Notes: a model not told the origin generated them from the letters alone. Shown: positions 7,157 to 16,763, counted from the first letter of the stretch. The stretch is 64,000 nt of DNA from an uncultured Bacilli bacterium (GCA_934090685.1 CAKOJN010000003.1:1-64000); one strand, 5' to 3'. Translations and numbers: made by a program.

Positions 7157-9076
7157 CTATAAACCTAACTCATTATAATAATTTTTTTCGAGTATTAACG
7201 AAGACATTTTAAATTTATCATTAACTATTTTATTAATACTATCTATATATTCTTGAGATACATCAGATGATGAGAATTCACCAGTTACACTATTATATTT
7301 ACCTTTAGAAGTAATAAAACTCCTGTCGGATAAAATAACAATGTGTTCATCATCACTAAATATATCTTTACCCATTAATAATCTAGAATCATATTCAAGT
7401 CCATATAAGTTATATATTGTTGGTAAAATATCTAAGCTACTTATAACTTTATTTATTTCAGTTTTTTCTATTTGAGGGTTATACATTATTAAAGATGTAT
7501 GATAGTTTTCAAATTTATCAGTTCTATCAATTTTACTAACAGTATTCATATCCTTAGTAGTAAGTCCATATGGATAGTGATCAGGCGCTATCACAATTAA
7601 TGTATCATTTAATTTACCGTTTTCTTCCAATTGTTTTAATAATTCTTCCATCGCTTTATCAAGTTCTATTTGAGTTGCATAATATGCTTTTATTGAATTT
7701 TTTAACTCCAGATCTTTAACTTTAGATTTGTTTCTAGATGCCATATTATTTCCACTAAAGTTATAATTTAAGTGTCCACTTACAGTCATATAATAAGTCA
7801 TAAAAGGTTTATCTTCATTTAAATAATATGAAGTAGTTGCCTTTATCATTTCATAATCACTATTAGGCCAATGTTTACAATTCATTTTCTTTTCTAAACC
7901 ATTACCACATCCATAATATGTAAGACCAATATTAGTATGAGATTTTTCACGATGATAATAATTATAATTATGATTATGAAAACCATAAGTATTATAATCT
8001 AATTTTTTAAACATATTACCTATCCCAAAAGGCATATAGTTTTTACTTGTCTTATAAAAACTCCAAACACCTTCTTTAGGTATTAAACTAGTAACATTCA
8101 TATATTCACCATCAGATGTAGATACTGGATATAATGGTTGATAATAATTATTAAAAACAAAACTATTATTTGCCATTTTGTATAATGTAGGTGTAATATT
8201 TTCATCAATCGCAATCGTATCAAACGCCTCTGCTGTAATAAAAATTAAATTTTTCCCTTTAAACATACCAGTATATTTATTTTTTTCAGTCGGAACTATA
8301 CTATTAAAATATTCATGCATGCTTTTAATAGTGTCATCATTTGTATTATTTATTAATTCATCAAAATTTATATCAAGTTTATTATATTCAACAACTTTTT
8401 CTACTTTTTTAGCCTCTTCTTTTTTAGTATCTATTTTCTCTTCAAATCCAAAGAAATATCTATAAATATCTATGCTCTGCATAGTAAGCAAACCAGTCTT
8501 ATTTATAGTAAGCATCGGAGCATGAGTTTTAAATACTAAATTATTAAGTGAATATAAACTCTTTTTATCATAATTTTTAATCATAATTATAGATGTACAT
8601 AATGATACTAATAAACCAATCAAAATAAATATATTTGTATTTTTCTTATTCTTTTCAAAAGTAAATAATTTTTTATTAAATATTAAAAATAAAATGTATA
8701 AAACCAATACTAAAGCAAATATATACCATATTCTACCAATAACTTCTACAATCATAGTCCAAAAATGTAATACTTGTCCAGTCCCAGTTGTTAAAGAATA
8801 AAATGAAAATATAGAATTATAAAAATTATAATAAACAATTTGTGCTAATGTAAAAAAAGTTATTACAAAGCTAACAATTATAGTCAAAATTTTATTTACT
8901 TTTTCATTGAATAAACTAAATAAAAAAGAAAAAATAGTTATAAAAATAAAACTAAATATTGTTACAACAATAGTATTAACACTAAAAAAATCTTTAATAA
9001 TAAATATTCTATAAATATATTCTAAAAATAATATCCAAAACAACCACCAATAAAATATATTTAACTTCTTTTTCAT
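7157..9076 (-). CDS. LtaS-like sulfatase-fold membrane phosphotransferase
   Basis: A 639-aa protein with five N-terminal transmembrane segments (about 1-190), a linker, and an extracellular sulfatase-fold domain (about 270-600). The catalytic Thr lies in the VSTSDGEY motif, and metal ligands include FITAEAFD near 280 and APDHYPYG near 500. This is the architecture of lipoteichoic acid synthase, which polymerises glycerol phosphate from phosphatidylglycerol. I see no feature that tells polymerase from primase or other phosphotransferase members. It follows a 42-aa membrane peptide with a one-base overlap. Confidence 0.85.
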   Translation of the reverse strand: MKKKLNIFYWWLFWILFLEYIYRIFIIKDFFSVNTIVVTIFSFIFITIFSFLFSLFNEKVNKILTIIVSFVITFFTLAQIVYYNFYNSIFSFYSLTTGTGQVLHFWTMIVEVIGRIWYIFALVLVLYILFLIFNKKLFTFEKNKKNTNIFILIGLLVSLCTSIIMIKNYDKKSLYSLNNLVFKTHAPMLTINKTGLLTMQSIDIYRYFFGFEEKIDTKKEEAKKVEKVVEYNKLDINFDELINNTNDDTIKSMHEYFNSIVPTEKNKYTGMFKGKNLIFITAEAFDTIAIDENITPTLYKMANNSFVFNNYYQPLYPVSTSDGEYMNVTSLIPKEGVWSFYKTSKNYMPFGIGNMFKKLDYNTYGFHNHNYNYYHREKSHTNIGLTYYGCGNGLEKKMNCKHWPNSDYEMIKATTSYYLNEDKPFMTYYMTVSGHLNYNFSGNNMASRNKSKVKDLELKNSIKAYYATQIELDKAMEELLKQLEENGKLNDTLIVIAPDHYPYGLTTKDMNTVSKIDRTDKFENYHTSLIMYNPQIEKTEINKVISSLDILPTIYNLYGLEYDSRLLMGKDIFSDDEHIVILSDRSFITSKGKYNSVTGEFSSSDVSQEYIDSINKIVNDKFKMSSLILEKNYYNELGL

Positions 9077-9204
9077 TAATCTTTCTCCTTCAATTTCTTA
9101 ATTATTGTAAGACAAATTATTGCTAACACTAATAGGATAATAACAATAAATAATATAGTTAATTCTAATTCAAAATTTACATCTAATAAATTAATAAGTT
9201 TCAT
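9076..9204 (-). CDS. 42-aa single-pass membrane peptide upstream of ltaS-like gene
   Basis: A small frame beginning at ATG 9204, with ribosome-binding site aggtg about 6 bases upstream. It encodes MKLINLLDVNFELEL, then one strongly hydrophobic helix (about 15-36) and a basic tail KKLKEKD. Its stop overlaps the start of the LtaS-like gene (TAATG), so translation is coupled. It may be an accessory subunit or regulator of that enzyme, or only a translational leader. I know no homologue. Confidence 0.55.
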   Translation of the reverse strand: MKLINLLDVNFELELTILFIVIILLVLAIICLTIIKKLKEKD

Positions 9205-9279
9205 AATATCACCTGAGATAATTATACTAAAATTATAAAATTTCTTCAATATTATAAGTATGTACAAATAAATAAAATA

Positions 9280-9297
9280 TGTTAAAATTATTATGAG
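9280..9297 (+). promoter_or_regulatory. Extended -10 promoter element of the CDF gene
   Basis: TGTTAAAAT (9280-9288) is an extended -10 without a clear -35. The same 18 bases, TGTTAAAATTATTATGAG, occur upstream of the dCMP deaminase gene at 27037-27054, in both cases 9-10 bases before the start codon. The transcript would have a very short leader. Confidence 0.5.
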
Positions 9298-9306
9298 AGG
9301 TGTTAT

Positions 9307-10173
9307 ATGAAAAAAAATAATGAACAAGCAATATTAAATGATAAATTAGATAATAATAAAATAACAATTATATTAAATTTAATATTTTCCATTCTAGAAA
9401 TTATAGGAGGTATTTTAACAAATAGTATATCTTTAATATCTGGCGCAATACATGATATTACTGATTCTATATCTATATGTATTAGTAATCTATTTAATAA
9501 CAAAAGCAAAAGAAAATCTAATAATAATTATAGTTTTGGATATGTAAGATATAAAATAATCGGAAATTTCTTTACATCAATAATATTACTTTTATGTTCT
9601 ATCGCAATAATATATTTTTCAATTAGTAGAATTAAACATCCATTAGATGTAAATTATGATGCAATGATAATATTTTCTATATTTGGTATCTTAATAAATG
9701 GATATGCTGCTTATAAAACAAAAGAAGATAATAAGAATAACATGATAGATGTATTTGGATGGATCATAGTATTAATAGGAAGCATATTGATAAAAATACT
9801 AAATAAATCAATTATAGATCCTATCGTATCTTTACTAGTCGCAGTATTTATTTTATATCAAGTATACAAATATATCTATAAGATATTTACTATTATTATG
9901 GAAAAGGTACCAAATAATTTAAATATTAATCAAATACAAAAAGACTTAATAGAAGAAAATAAATTAATCAAAGAACTAAATAATACTAATATATGGGCAC
10001 TTGATGATAATGATATCTATTTTACTAGTCATATATTATTAAATGAATCAATAGATGAAAATGGTTTAATAGAACTAAAAAACAATATTAAAAAATATTT
10101 AATAAATCTAAATATTACACACATAACTATAGAAATTGTATATAATAATGAAACTAAACGTAAAACCAATTAA
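9307..10173 (+). CDS. Cation diffusion facilitator (CDF) metal transporter
   Basis: A 288-aa inner-membrane transporter with the CDF fold. Six hydrophobic segments span about 15-200, and a cytoplasmic C-terminal domain covers about 210-285. The first metal-site motif is SGAIHDITDS, where the canonical family has D-x-x-x-D/H-x-x-x-D variants, so the first ligand position is altered (S..H-D..D). The second pair near VFGWIIV is also weak (D then G instead of H/D-x-x-x-D). It probably exports Zn, Mn or Fe, but specificity cannot be assigned. A ribosome-binding site gagaggtg precedes it and an intrinsic terminator follows. Confidence 0.85.
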   Translation: MKKNNEQAILNDKLDNNKITIILNLIFSILEIIGGILTNSISLISGAIHDITDSISICISNLFNNKSKRKSNNNYSFGYVRYKIIGNFFTSIILLLCSIAIIYFSISRIKHPLDVNYDAMIIFSIFGILINGYAAYKTKEDNKNNMIDVFGWIIVLIGSILIKILNKSIIDPIVSLLVAVFILYQVYKYIYKIFTIIMEKVPNNLNINQIQKDLIEENKLIKELNNTNIWALDDNDIYFTSHILLNESIDENGLIELKNNIKKYLINLNITHITIEIVYNNETKRKTN

Positions 10174-10195
10174 TAATGATTGGTTTTCTTTTTTT
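10162..10195 (+). terminator. Terminator after CDF gene
   Basis: A 9-bp stem AAAACCAAT/ATTGGTTTT (10162-10170 with 10179-10187) overlapping the stop codon, followed by CTTTTTTTATT. Confidence 0.85.
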
Positions 10196-10208
10196 ATTAT
10201 TTAAAAAA

Positions 10209-10217
10209 TGTTATAAT
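10209..10217 (+). promoter_or_regulatory. Extended -10 promoter for the redox operon
   Basis: TGTTATAAT, a perfect extended -10, lies 33 bases before the start of the CrtI-like gene and after the CDF terminator. The -35 region is not distinctive. Confidence 0.45.
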
Positions 10218-10249
10218 TATAATAAGTTATAATAAAGGAGTTTTTTAAT

Positions 10250-11779
10250 ATGAATATTAATTATGATATTGTTGTTTTAGGTGCTGGGAATGCTGGATTA
10301 ATATCTGCTCTAAAATCATCAAAAGAAGGAAAAAAAGTTTTGCTTATAGATAACAATAGTATACCAGGAGGAATTGCTACTAGTACTTTAAAAGGTCAAT
10401 TCGAATTTGAAAACTCTTTACAAAAACTAACCGGAATGGGAAACGATGATAATAAGGGTATTGTTAGAAAAATATTCGATGAATTTGAAATTAATGAAAA
10501 AATTGAATGGATAAAACTTACAGAAGGTTATAAATTAATAAAAGTTGGAAATACAAAAGAAGAATATCTAATACCTCTAGGAGTAGATGAATTTATCAAA
10601 AAAATAGAAGAATACGTTCCAGAATCTAAAGATAAATTATCTGAATTTTTTGAATTAGCAAAAGAAATATATAATGCAATGAACTATATATATGAAACTA
10701 ATAATATAGATTATGATTATATAAAGAAAACATATCCAAATTTTGCAAATACTGCTTCTTATACATTAGAAACTGTATTAAAAAAATTAAAACTACCAAC
10801 TTTATTAGAACAAATCATAACATCTTACTGGATTAACTTTGGAACATCATCAATGAATTTAAATTTTGCTCATTATATCTCAGAATTTTATAAATTTATC
10901 GCATTCGGAGGAGTAATACCTAAAAATAGAAGTTTCGAAATATCTTCAACAATAGAAAAATTAATTAGAGATTCTGGCGCAGATATATGGTTTAATGAAG
11001 AAATTATAAAAATAAATATAGAAAACAATCAAGTAAAAAGTGTAATAACTAAAAGTGGTAAGACAATCTTTACTAATCATTTGATATGCAATTCATCATT
11101 AAATAATATCTGTGGTAAATTAATAGATTATAATTCTATTCCTAAAGATATGATTAAGTTAACTAATACAAGACAATTAGGTTTAAGAGCATTTAATCTA
11201 AGTTTAGGTTTAAATAAATCAGCAAGTGAATTAGGTATCAAAAATTATATGTATTATGTTTATAATTCATTAGATAGTAATATAGAACTTGAAAATATAA
11301 AGAAAATAGATAATTATACAATGATAATAACTTGTCTAAATGTTATTAATCCAGAAGCATCAAAAGATGGAACATGTATCCTAAATGCTACATTGTATTA
11401 TTCAGATGATTGCTATGATAAGATTTTCAATGAAACTAATTATTTAAAAATGGAAGAAAAAATACAAAACAAAATTATCGAACATATAGAAAACGCTTTA
11501 GAAATTAATATAAAAGAATTTATAGAAGAATTTAACTTCAATACACCAATTACATATTCAAAATATAATAATGCTAATGACGGTTGTATATATGGTTATT
11601 TAGAATCTAATAATGACTCTATATTATCAAGAGTATTAAATAAAGATGAAGAATCGTTAATAAACGGTTTAAGAGTTTGCGGTTCAGCATCTTACTACGG
11701 TCATAGTTTTGAATCAACATATAAAAACGGTTATGAAATAGCAATAAAAACTTTAAAAGATATTGAGAAAGGAGAATAA
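10250..11779 (+). CDS. CrtI/retinol-saturase-like FAD-dependent oxidoreductase
   Basis: A 509-aa flavoprotein. The N-terminal dinucleotide-binding motif is GAGNAGLISALKSSKEG (residues about 11-27), followed by the acidic LIDNNSIPGG segment. The C-terminus has the second FAD contact typical of the phytoene-desaturase/RetSat superfamily (NGLRVCGSASYYGHSFESTYKNG). There is no signal peptide. The downstream gene encodes a ferredoxin-reductase-like protein with its start one base past this stop, so the two are probably an electron-transfer pair acting on an unsaturated small molecule. No carotenoid synthase is nearby, so carotenoid desaturation is unlikely. The substrate is unknown. Confidence 0.75.
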   Translation: MNINYDIVVLGAGNAGLISALKSSKEGKKVLLIDNNSIPGGIATSTLKGQFEFENSLQKLTGMGNDDNKGIVRKIFDEFEINEKIEWIKLTEGYKLIKVGNTKEEYLIPLGVDEFIKKIEEYVPESKDKLSEFFELAKEIYNAMNYIYETNNIDYDYIKKTYPNFANTASYTLETVLKKLKLPTLLEQIITSYWINFGTSSMNLNFAHYISEFYKFIAFGGVIPKNRSFEISSTIEKLIRDSGADIWFNEEIIKINIENNQVKSVITKSGKTIFTNHLICNSSLNNICGKLIDYNSIPKDMIKLTNTRQLGLRAFNLSLGLNKSASELGIKNYMYYVYNSLDSNIELENIKKIDNYTMIITCLNVINPEASKDGTCILNATLYYSDDCYDKIFNETNYLKMEEKIQNKIIEHIENALEINIKEFIEEFNFNTPITYSKYNNANDGCIYGYLESNNDSILSRVLNKDEESLINGLRVCGSASYYGHSFESTYKNGYEIAIKTLKDIEKGE

Positions 11780-11780
11780 T

Positions 11781-13040
11781 ATGAAAGAATTAAAAATATC
11801 ATCTTTTCCACCTAATAGAGACTTTAAAAACTTTAAAAACATAAAATCTAATAGACAAAAAATAATTGATAAAACGACAATTTCTCAAATAAATAATAAT
11901 TATCAAATGAATATAATTGCAAACAAAGCATATCCAGATACCATACAATTAGTAATTAAAAATATAGTCCAAGAAACTAATGATATTAAAACATATTATT
12001 TAGCAAGTTTAAGTCAAAATACACTACCTATTTTTAAACCAGGTCAATATATAACTTTATTATTTGATATTAATAATATGCATTTTTCAAGACCATACTT
12101 TCTTTCAAGTTCACCAAATGACGCTATTAATAATGTATATAGAATTTCTGTTAAGAAAAGAAATAATGGAATAATCTCTTCTCATATGTTTGATAATTTA
12201 AAAATAAATGATACTTTAAATTGTTTAGATGCTAGTGGAGACTTTAACATTTCATCAATTAGAGACAAAAAGCAAATAGTTGGAATATGTCATGATATCG
12301 GAATATGTCCAATGACATCTTATGCACGAGGAATATATGAAAAAAATATAGACAAGTTATTAACAATATTTTATGTAGTTAAAAACAAAGATTCTATAAT
12401 TTATAAAAATGAATTAAATGAACTTTCTAAAAATTCAAATATAAAAGTAGTTATAGTTGATGAAAGTAATAATGAAAAACTTGATATATCTCTAATCAAA
12501 AGTTATGTAACGAGTAAATTCACAGTGTTTTCCTGTGGTAATAAAGAATTTATTAATATGGTTAAAAATGAATTAACTTCAATTAATTTATCTACAAAAG
12601 ATTTTAGATACGAAATAGTAAATGCAATTGTAAACGAAGAAGAAGTAATCGAAGAAGAACAAGTAACAGATAATATTGATAATGAAACACAAACCACTAA
12701 TACAGAAGAAAAAAATACTGAAGAAACTAACGAATCACAACCTATTGAAGAAGAAAAAATTAATGAATATAATATAAAAGTTTTTACTCATGATAATGAA
12801 TACAATATAAAATGTTTAGAAAATCAAACAATCTTATCAGCACTTGAAAATAATAATATAAAAGCAAGAAGTAAATGTAGAAATGGTAAATGTGGTTATT
12901 GTAGAACACTATTAATATGGGGAAATATCAAAATAGATGAAGAGCTAGACAACAGAAGAAAAACAGATATAAAAAACAATTATATACATCCATGTATAAC
13001 TTATCCAACTAGTGACATCACTATAAAAATAGACATTTAA
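11781..13040 (+). CDS. FNR-type reductase fused to a [2Fe-2S] ferredoxin domain
   Basis: A 419-aa protein. A ferredoxin-reductase FAD-binding barrel (about 50-150, with KPGQYITLLF and RPYFLSSSPND) is followed by an NAD-binding-like half (about 160-275, with GICHDIGICPMTSYARG). Then come an acidic disordered linker (about 285-325) and a plant-type [2Fe-2S] domain with CRNGKCGYCRT plus a distal Cys (HPC). I start at ATG 11781, with AAAGGAG 7 bases upstream; longer starts overlap the previous gene. It would pass electrons from NAD(P)H through FAD to the cluster, probably for the CrtI-like partner. The linker gives the ferredoxin a tether. Confidence 0.8.
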   Translation: MKELKISSFPPNRDFKNFKNIKSNRQKIIDKTTISQINNNYQMNIIANKAYPDTIQLVIKNIVQETNDIKTYYLASLSQNTLPIFKPGQYITLLFDINNMHFSRPYFLSSSPNDAINNVYRISVKKRNNGIISSHMFDNLKINDTLNCLDASGDFNISSIRDKKQIVGICHDIGICPMTSYARGIYEKNIDKLLTIFYVVKNKDSIIYKNELNELSKNSNIKVVIVDESNNEKLDISLIKSYVTSKFTVFSCGNKEFINMVKNELTSINLSTKDFRYEIVNAIVNEEEVIEEEQVTDNIDNETQTTNTEEKNTEETNESQPIEEEKINEYNIKVFTHDNEYNIKCLENQTILSALENNNIKARSKCRNGKCGYCRTLLIWGNIKIDEELDNRRKTDIKNNYIHPCITYPTSDITIKIDI

Positions 13041-13043
13041 AAA

Positions 13044-13066
13044 CACTTATTAAAAGTGCTTTTTTA
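13044..13066. terminator. Terminator between redox operon and tspO
   Basis: A 5-bp stem CACTT/AAGTG (13044-13048 with 13054-13058) followed by CTTTTTT on the plus strand. A-rich sequence on the other side lets it serve the convergent tspO as well. The stem is short. Confidence 0.6.
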
Positions 13067-13513
13067 GTTTACTATATAAGTCATATAATTAAGTATAGTC
13101 GCAAACAATAACCATATAAAATATGGTAAATTTAAATAAAATACTTTTGAATTGATTTTATAAAGATTAAGAAGCATAATCAGTACTACTATATCAAGTA
13201 ATGTAATCCATAAAAACGATATAAAAAATAATCCAAATTTGAAAAACATGATAGGCCAAATATAATTAATTATAAGTTGTAATATAAATATTTTCTTTAT
13301 TAAGGATGTACTATATTCATTATTTAATAAATAATATGTGTATCCTAATATTCCATACAATATAGTCCATACAATAGGAAAAACAATATCAGGAGGTGCT
13401 ATACTTGCTTTAATATAAAAAACATGATTCTTAGTAATTATCCCAATTAAATTTCCAATTATTATAGGAATAATTATATAAATAATTTTCTTTTTAATTT
13501 CACTATTAGTCAT
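13064..13513 (-). CDS. tspO: TspO/MBR family tryptophan-rich sensory protein
   Basis: A 149-aa membrane protein with five hydrophobic segments. Family marks include PPDIVFPIVWTILYGILGY and the Q-x-x-x-NYIWPIMFF helix. TspO binds tetrapyrroles and affects their transport or breakdown. It is convergent with the CrtI-like operon, so any functional link is only by neighbourhood. The number of tryptophans is lower than in bacterial TspO of high-GC species, as expected at this base composition. The length is standard. Confidence 0.88.
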   Translation of the reverse strand: MTNSEIKKKIIYIIIPIIIGNLIGIITKNHVFYIKASIAPPDIVFPIVWTILYGILGYTYYLLNNEYSTSLIKKIFILQLIINYIWPIMFFKFGLFFISFLWITLLDIVVLIMLLNLYKINSKVFYLNLPYFIWLLFATILNYMTYIVN

Positions 13514-13536
13514 ACTAATATTATGCTAAGTAATTA

Positions 13537-14238
13537 TTAATATATTCCAAAAAAACTTTTTTTAATCTCATCCACTTCAGGATAATTTATATTATTAATT
13601 CTATTTATAAATTTTTTTCTATCGTATTTTAATTCTATCTTCTCTATATTAATATCATCTTTAGAATCTATAACATAATAATAGGTTTTATCATCATGAA
13701 CACATCCACTGCTTCCAATACAATATAATTTTTTATTCATAATCTCATCATATCTACCAGGATGATAATGACCATAAAATACATAATCAACATCTAAAGA
13801 ACTAGCAATTTCTTTAAACCTGCCATTTTTAAATATAGTTAAATGCTCATATGGATATATATCATCTTTAAGAAAAAAGTGTATAAATAAAAATTTTTTA
13901 TCGTTAATAATTAGTTCATAACTATTATTGTTACTACTAAGAATGTTAATATCCTGTTTATTAAGTGTTTTAATAAGCCAATCATTATGACATATTTCAT
14001 CTAAACTCATGTCTTTATCAATTTGTGATCCTTCTATTATATAATGTTCGTGATTACCTAATATAAATACATCAACTTCACTATTTAATCTTTTAAGACA
14101 TAAAGAAGAGTCTGGTCCTAAACTAACCGCATCACCTAAATATATTATTTTATCTACATTATTTTTACGTATATCTTTTAATATTGCACATAACGCTTGA
14201 TAATTACCATGTATATCTGAAAACACCGCTACTTTCAT
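13537..14238 (-). CDS. Metallophosphoesterase (YfcE/calcineurin-like)
   Basis: A 233-aa predicted phosphodiesterase with the complete metal-site set: FSDIHGN (about 7-13), GDAVSLGPD (about 40), GNHEHY (about 81), FIHFF and YGHYHPG. The family hydrolyses phosphodiesters with Mn or similar metals; substrates vary widely (cyclic nucleotides, lipids). It is cytoplasmic, with no signal. Twenty-three bases separate it from tspO, so the two may share a transcript (this gene upstream). Confidence 0.88.
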   Translation of the reverse strand: MKVAVFSDIHGNYQALCAILKDIRKNNVDKIIYLGDAVSLGPDSSLCLKRLNSEVDVFILGNHEHYIIEGSQIDKDMSLDEICHNDWLIKTLNKQDINILSSNNNSYELIINDKKFLFIHFFLKDDIYPYEHLTIFKNGRFKEIASSLDVDYVFYGHYHPGRYDEIMNKKLYCIGSSGCVHDDKTYYYVIDSKDDINIEKIELKYDRKKFINRINNINYPEVDEIKKSFFGIY

Positions 14239-14369
14239 ATCATCACCATATTAATTTTATCACATCATTCATAAATAATATATTTTCATTATTCTTATTG
14301 TGTAAAATTAACACTTATTAGTTGATTATTTAAAAAGTTAGTATTTATAATGTAAATGGAGGACTAAAT

Positions 14370-14981
14370 ATGCAAGAAATATATTTAATAAGACACTCTG
14401 CTCCATTTGTCGAATTAGACAATGCAGATCAACCATGGGATGAAATAAATAGAAACATGATTCTTTCTGTAAAAGGTGAAAAAAATGCAGAAAAACTCTG
14501 TCACTTAAAAGAATTAAAAAATCCAGATCAAATTTATTCTAGTAATTCAGTAAGAGCAATATCAACATCAAAGTATCTAGCAGAAAAATATAATAAAAAA
14601 ATTATAGTTGATAATAGAATCAATGAAAGAAACTTTGGTATTAAATATTTAAAGGAACTTCCAAAAGACTTTACATCTAATCAATTTAAAGATTATGATT
14701 TAAAACTCAAAAATGGTGAATCATATAATGAAGTAAATAAAAGATTCAGTGAATTTATAAATGATATTTTAAAATTAAATAATAAAAAAACAGTTCTATT
14801 TATACATGGAGTTAATCTTTTAGTTTATCTTAGTAATTATTGTACAGTTAAATATGCAAATAAAAAGTTTACTGTAAAATATAACAATCATACTTTAATG
14901 AATGGTTCACTTAAAAACCCACATATATTTAAATTAACTTTTGAAAACAAACAAATAGTTAATATAGAAAACTTGAGTTAA
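14370..14981 (+). CDS. Histidine phosphatase superfamily protein
   Basis: A 203-aa phosphoglycerate-mutase-like phosphatase. The catalytic motif LIRHSAP holds the nucleophile His8; the usual RHG is RHS here. SSNSVRAISTS and a late FIHGVNLLVY supply the second Arg and His. The family acts on small phosphate esters or phosphoproteins, and this member's target is unknown. A GGAGG ribosome-binding site lies 9 bases before the start. It is transcribed alone and ends at a strong terminator. Confidence 0.82.
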   Translation: MQEIYLIRHSAPFVELDNADQPWDEINRNMILSVKGEKNAEKLCHLKELKNPDQIYSSNSVRAISTSKYLAEKYNKKIIVDNRINERNFGIKYLKELPKDFTSNQFKDYDLKLKNGESYNEVNKRFSEFINDILKLNNKKTVLFIHGVNLLVYLSNYCTVKYANKKFTVKYNNHTLMNGSLKNPHIFKLTFENKQIVNIENLS

Positions 14982-14988
14982 AACAAAA

Positions 14989-15017
14989 AAACTTTCACTA
15001 ACGAAAGTTTTTATTTT
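14989..15017 (+). terminator. Terminator after histidine phosphatase gene
   Basis: An 8-bp stem AAACTTTC/GAAAGTTT (14989-14996 with 15003-15010) followed by TTATTTT. Confidence 0.8.
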
Positions 15018-15021
15018 CATT

Positions 15022-15095
15022 TGGAGGAGCCAGTCGGATTTGAACCGACGATGGAGGTGTTGCAGACCTTTGCCTTACCACTTGGCTATGGCTCC
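15022..15095 (-). tRNA. tRNA-Cys (anticodon GCA), CCA encoded
   Basis: Acceptor GGAGCCA pairs with TGGCTCC; discriminator U and encoded CCA (15022-15024) follow. The anticodon loop contains GCA, and the T-arm has TTCAAAT. Its 3' end faces the histidine phosphatase terminator. Confidence 0.95.
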
Positions 15096-15126
15096 ACGCA
15101 CATATAATTTTATCAAATTATATGTA

Positions 15127-16734
15127 TTATTTCAAGACAATTGTGTATTTTATACCTCTAATTGTTAAAATTACTTCAATTTTATTAGCATTTTCCACTT
15201 CTTTTGGAACTTCTATATAAGAATATTTATCAATATCATATTCTACTTGTATTATATTCGCAGAAACTTCTTTTGTTACACCATATGCTCTATATCTTAT
15301 AACCCCATAATATTTATAAAAATCACTAATGCTTTTAATATATTTATTCATATATATTTCTTTATCTAATGTAATATTTGATTCAATTCTCAATATGGTA
15401 TTATTACCATATGATATTGGTTTTACTACATAAGTATTTTTATAACACTTATTATTTAAGCAATAGTCATATTTTTCCTTAAACATATCAGAAACTTTAT
15501 AATCACTAACTAGTAATGTACTATTTTCAAGAACTGTATCAGTAAGTTTAATCTCAGAAGGTATTTGATATTTACCAGTATCAACAGTTTTTATTAAACT
15601 CTTTGGTTTTACTATTATATCTTTATATTGACTATCTAAATTGCCAAATGAACTACCATCATAATTTTTAATTTTAAATACATACTCTTGTTGTAAATTG
15701 CTATTATTAACTTCAAAAATAACCGTTCTTTCTACTACTTCTCCTGCTTTTAATGTAAATGATGAAAATGGTTCTCCTAAATCTAAAAAGTTATCTGAAG
15801 ATGTAAATTTAGGAAGTATACTGTCATTATTCAATTCTAATCTAAATGTATTTCTATTTATTGTTTGATTAGTAGATAGTTTATTATCTATTTTTAATTT
15901 AACTATTATATAAGATTTATCTTTATCAATAACTGTTCCATTCATATTTGTATTTGTCACTAAACTTTCAATAACAGTATACCATAATTGATGCGCTAAT
16001 AATTCTTGCTTTTCATTATAATTTACATTATAAACTCTAATATTTAAGAAAACTATCAAAGATGCTACTAATAAAATTATTGATGAAATAACAATCACAA
16101 TAAATTTATTTTCAAGAATAAAATACTTTAATAATCTCATAGACTTTCTAAACATTCTAGCAAACTTATAATTATTATTTCCTAATGTAACTTCAACTTC
16201 TTCATAATCACTTTTATCAATCTGCATTTCTTCTAAGTCTTTTTTAAAATCAAAGTTTTTAATATTAAAACCTAATGCTCTTGAAAATATAATAAATAAG
16301 AAGATAATTTGAGGCACTAATGCCATAAACATTACATCTCTAATTGCTCTTACAGTTTTAACATCAAAAGAACTAGCATTTAACTTTTGAAGAATATTAA
16401 AAATAAATATAAAGAAGATAAACATTAATATATAGTAAATACATAAAAATAAATATGTATTTCTTCTTTTATTCTTAAGTGACAAAATATAATATATTAA
16501 CAAACCAAATAATATTGCAAATATTATTATTATAAAAGTAAAAGCATTAATATATGAAGATGCTAAATCCCCAGTACTTAGATATACATGATTAACAGCA
16601 TAATCATTAAAGAATGTATAGATATCAAATGTCTTAATTGCTACAAAAAGAAGCGCAACAAAAAGAATAGCGTGTATTAATCTAAACTTTTTAATCAAAA
16701 AAGCATATGGTCTTTTAATGATCACACTTATCAA
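15127..16734 (-). CDS. Uncharacterised multi-pass membrane protein with extracellular domain
   Basis: A 535-aa protein I do not recognise. There are four hydrophobic helices in residues about 20-150 and a charged cytoplasmic stretch (about 155-205). A fifth helix (about 208-230) is followed by a 300-residue beta-rich region likely outside the cell. The region at about 260-355 (DKSYIIVKLKIDNKL..., then GEVVERTVIFEVNNS) resembles the DUF4352-type immunoglobulin-like fold of Gram-positive surface proteins. A cysteine pair (YCLNNKCYKN, near 425-430) could form a disulphide. It is the last of the envelope genes read leftwards from 22 kb. No function is assigned. Confidence 0.6.
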   Translation of the reverse strand: MISVIIKRPYAFLIKKFRLIHAILFVALLFVAIKTFDIYTFFNDYAVNHVYLSTGDLASSYINAFTFIIIIFAILFGLLIYYILSLKNKRRNTYLFLCIYYILMFIFFIFIFNILQKLNASSFDVKTVRAIRDVMFMALVPQIIFLFIIFSRALGFNIKNFDFKKDLEEMQIDKSDYEEVEVTLGNNNYKFARMFRKSMRLLKYFILENKFIVIVISSIILLVASLIVFLNIRVYNVNYNEKQELLAHQLWYTVIESLVTNTNMNGTVIDKDKSYIIVKLKIDNKLSTNQTINRNTFRLELNNDSILPKFTSSDNFLDLGEPFSSFTLKAGEVVERTVIFEVNNSNLQQEYVFKIKNYDGSSFGNLDSQYKDIIVKPKSLIKTVDTGKYQIPSEIKLTDTVLENSTLLVSDYKVSDMFKEKYDYCLNNKCYKNTYVVKPISYGNNTILRIESNITLDKEIYMNKYIKSISDFYKYYGVIRYRAYGVTKEVSANIIQVEYDIDKYSYIEVPKEVENANKIEVILTIRGIKYTIVLK

Positions 16735-16763
16735 CTCCTATTATAAAAATTATATCACGAGAT

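Noticed and set aside
10250..13040. Carotenoid biosynthesis operon
   Set aside because: Only a CrtI-like flavoprotein is present; phytoene synthase and GGPP synthase are absent nearby, and the partner is a ferredoxin reductase.
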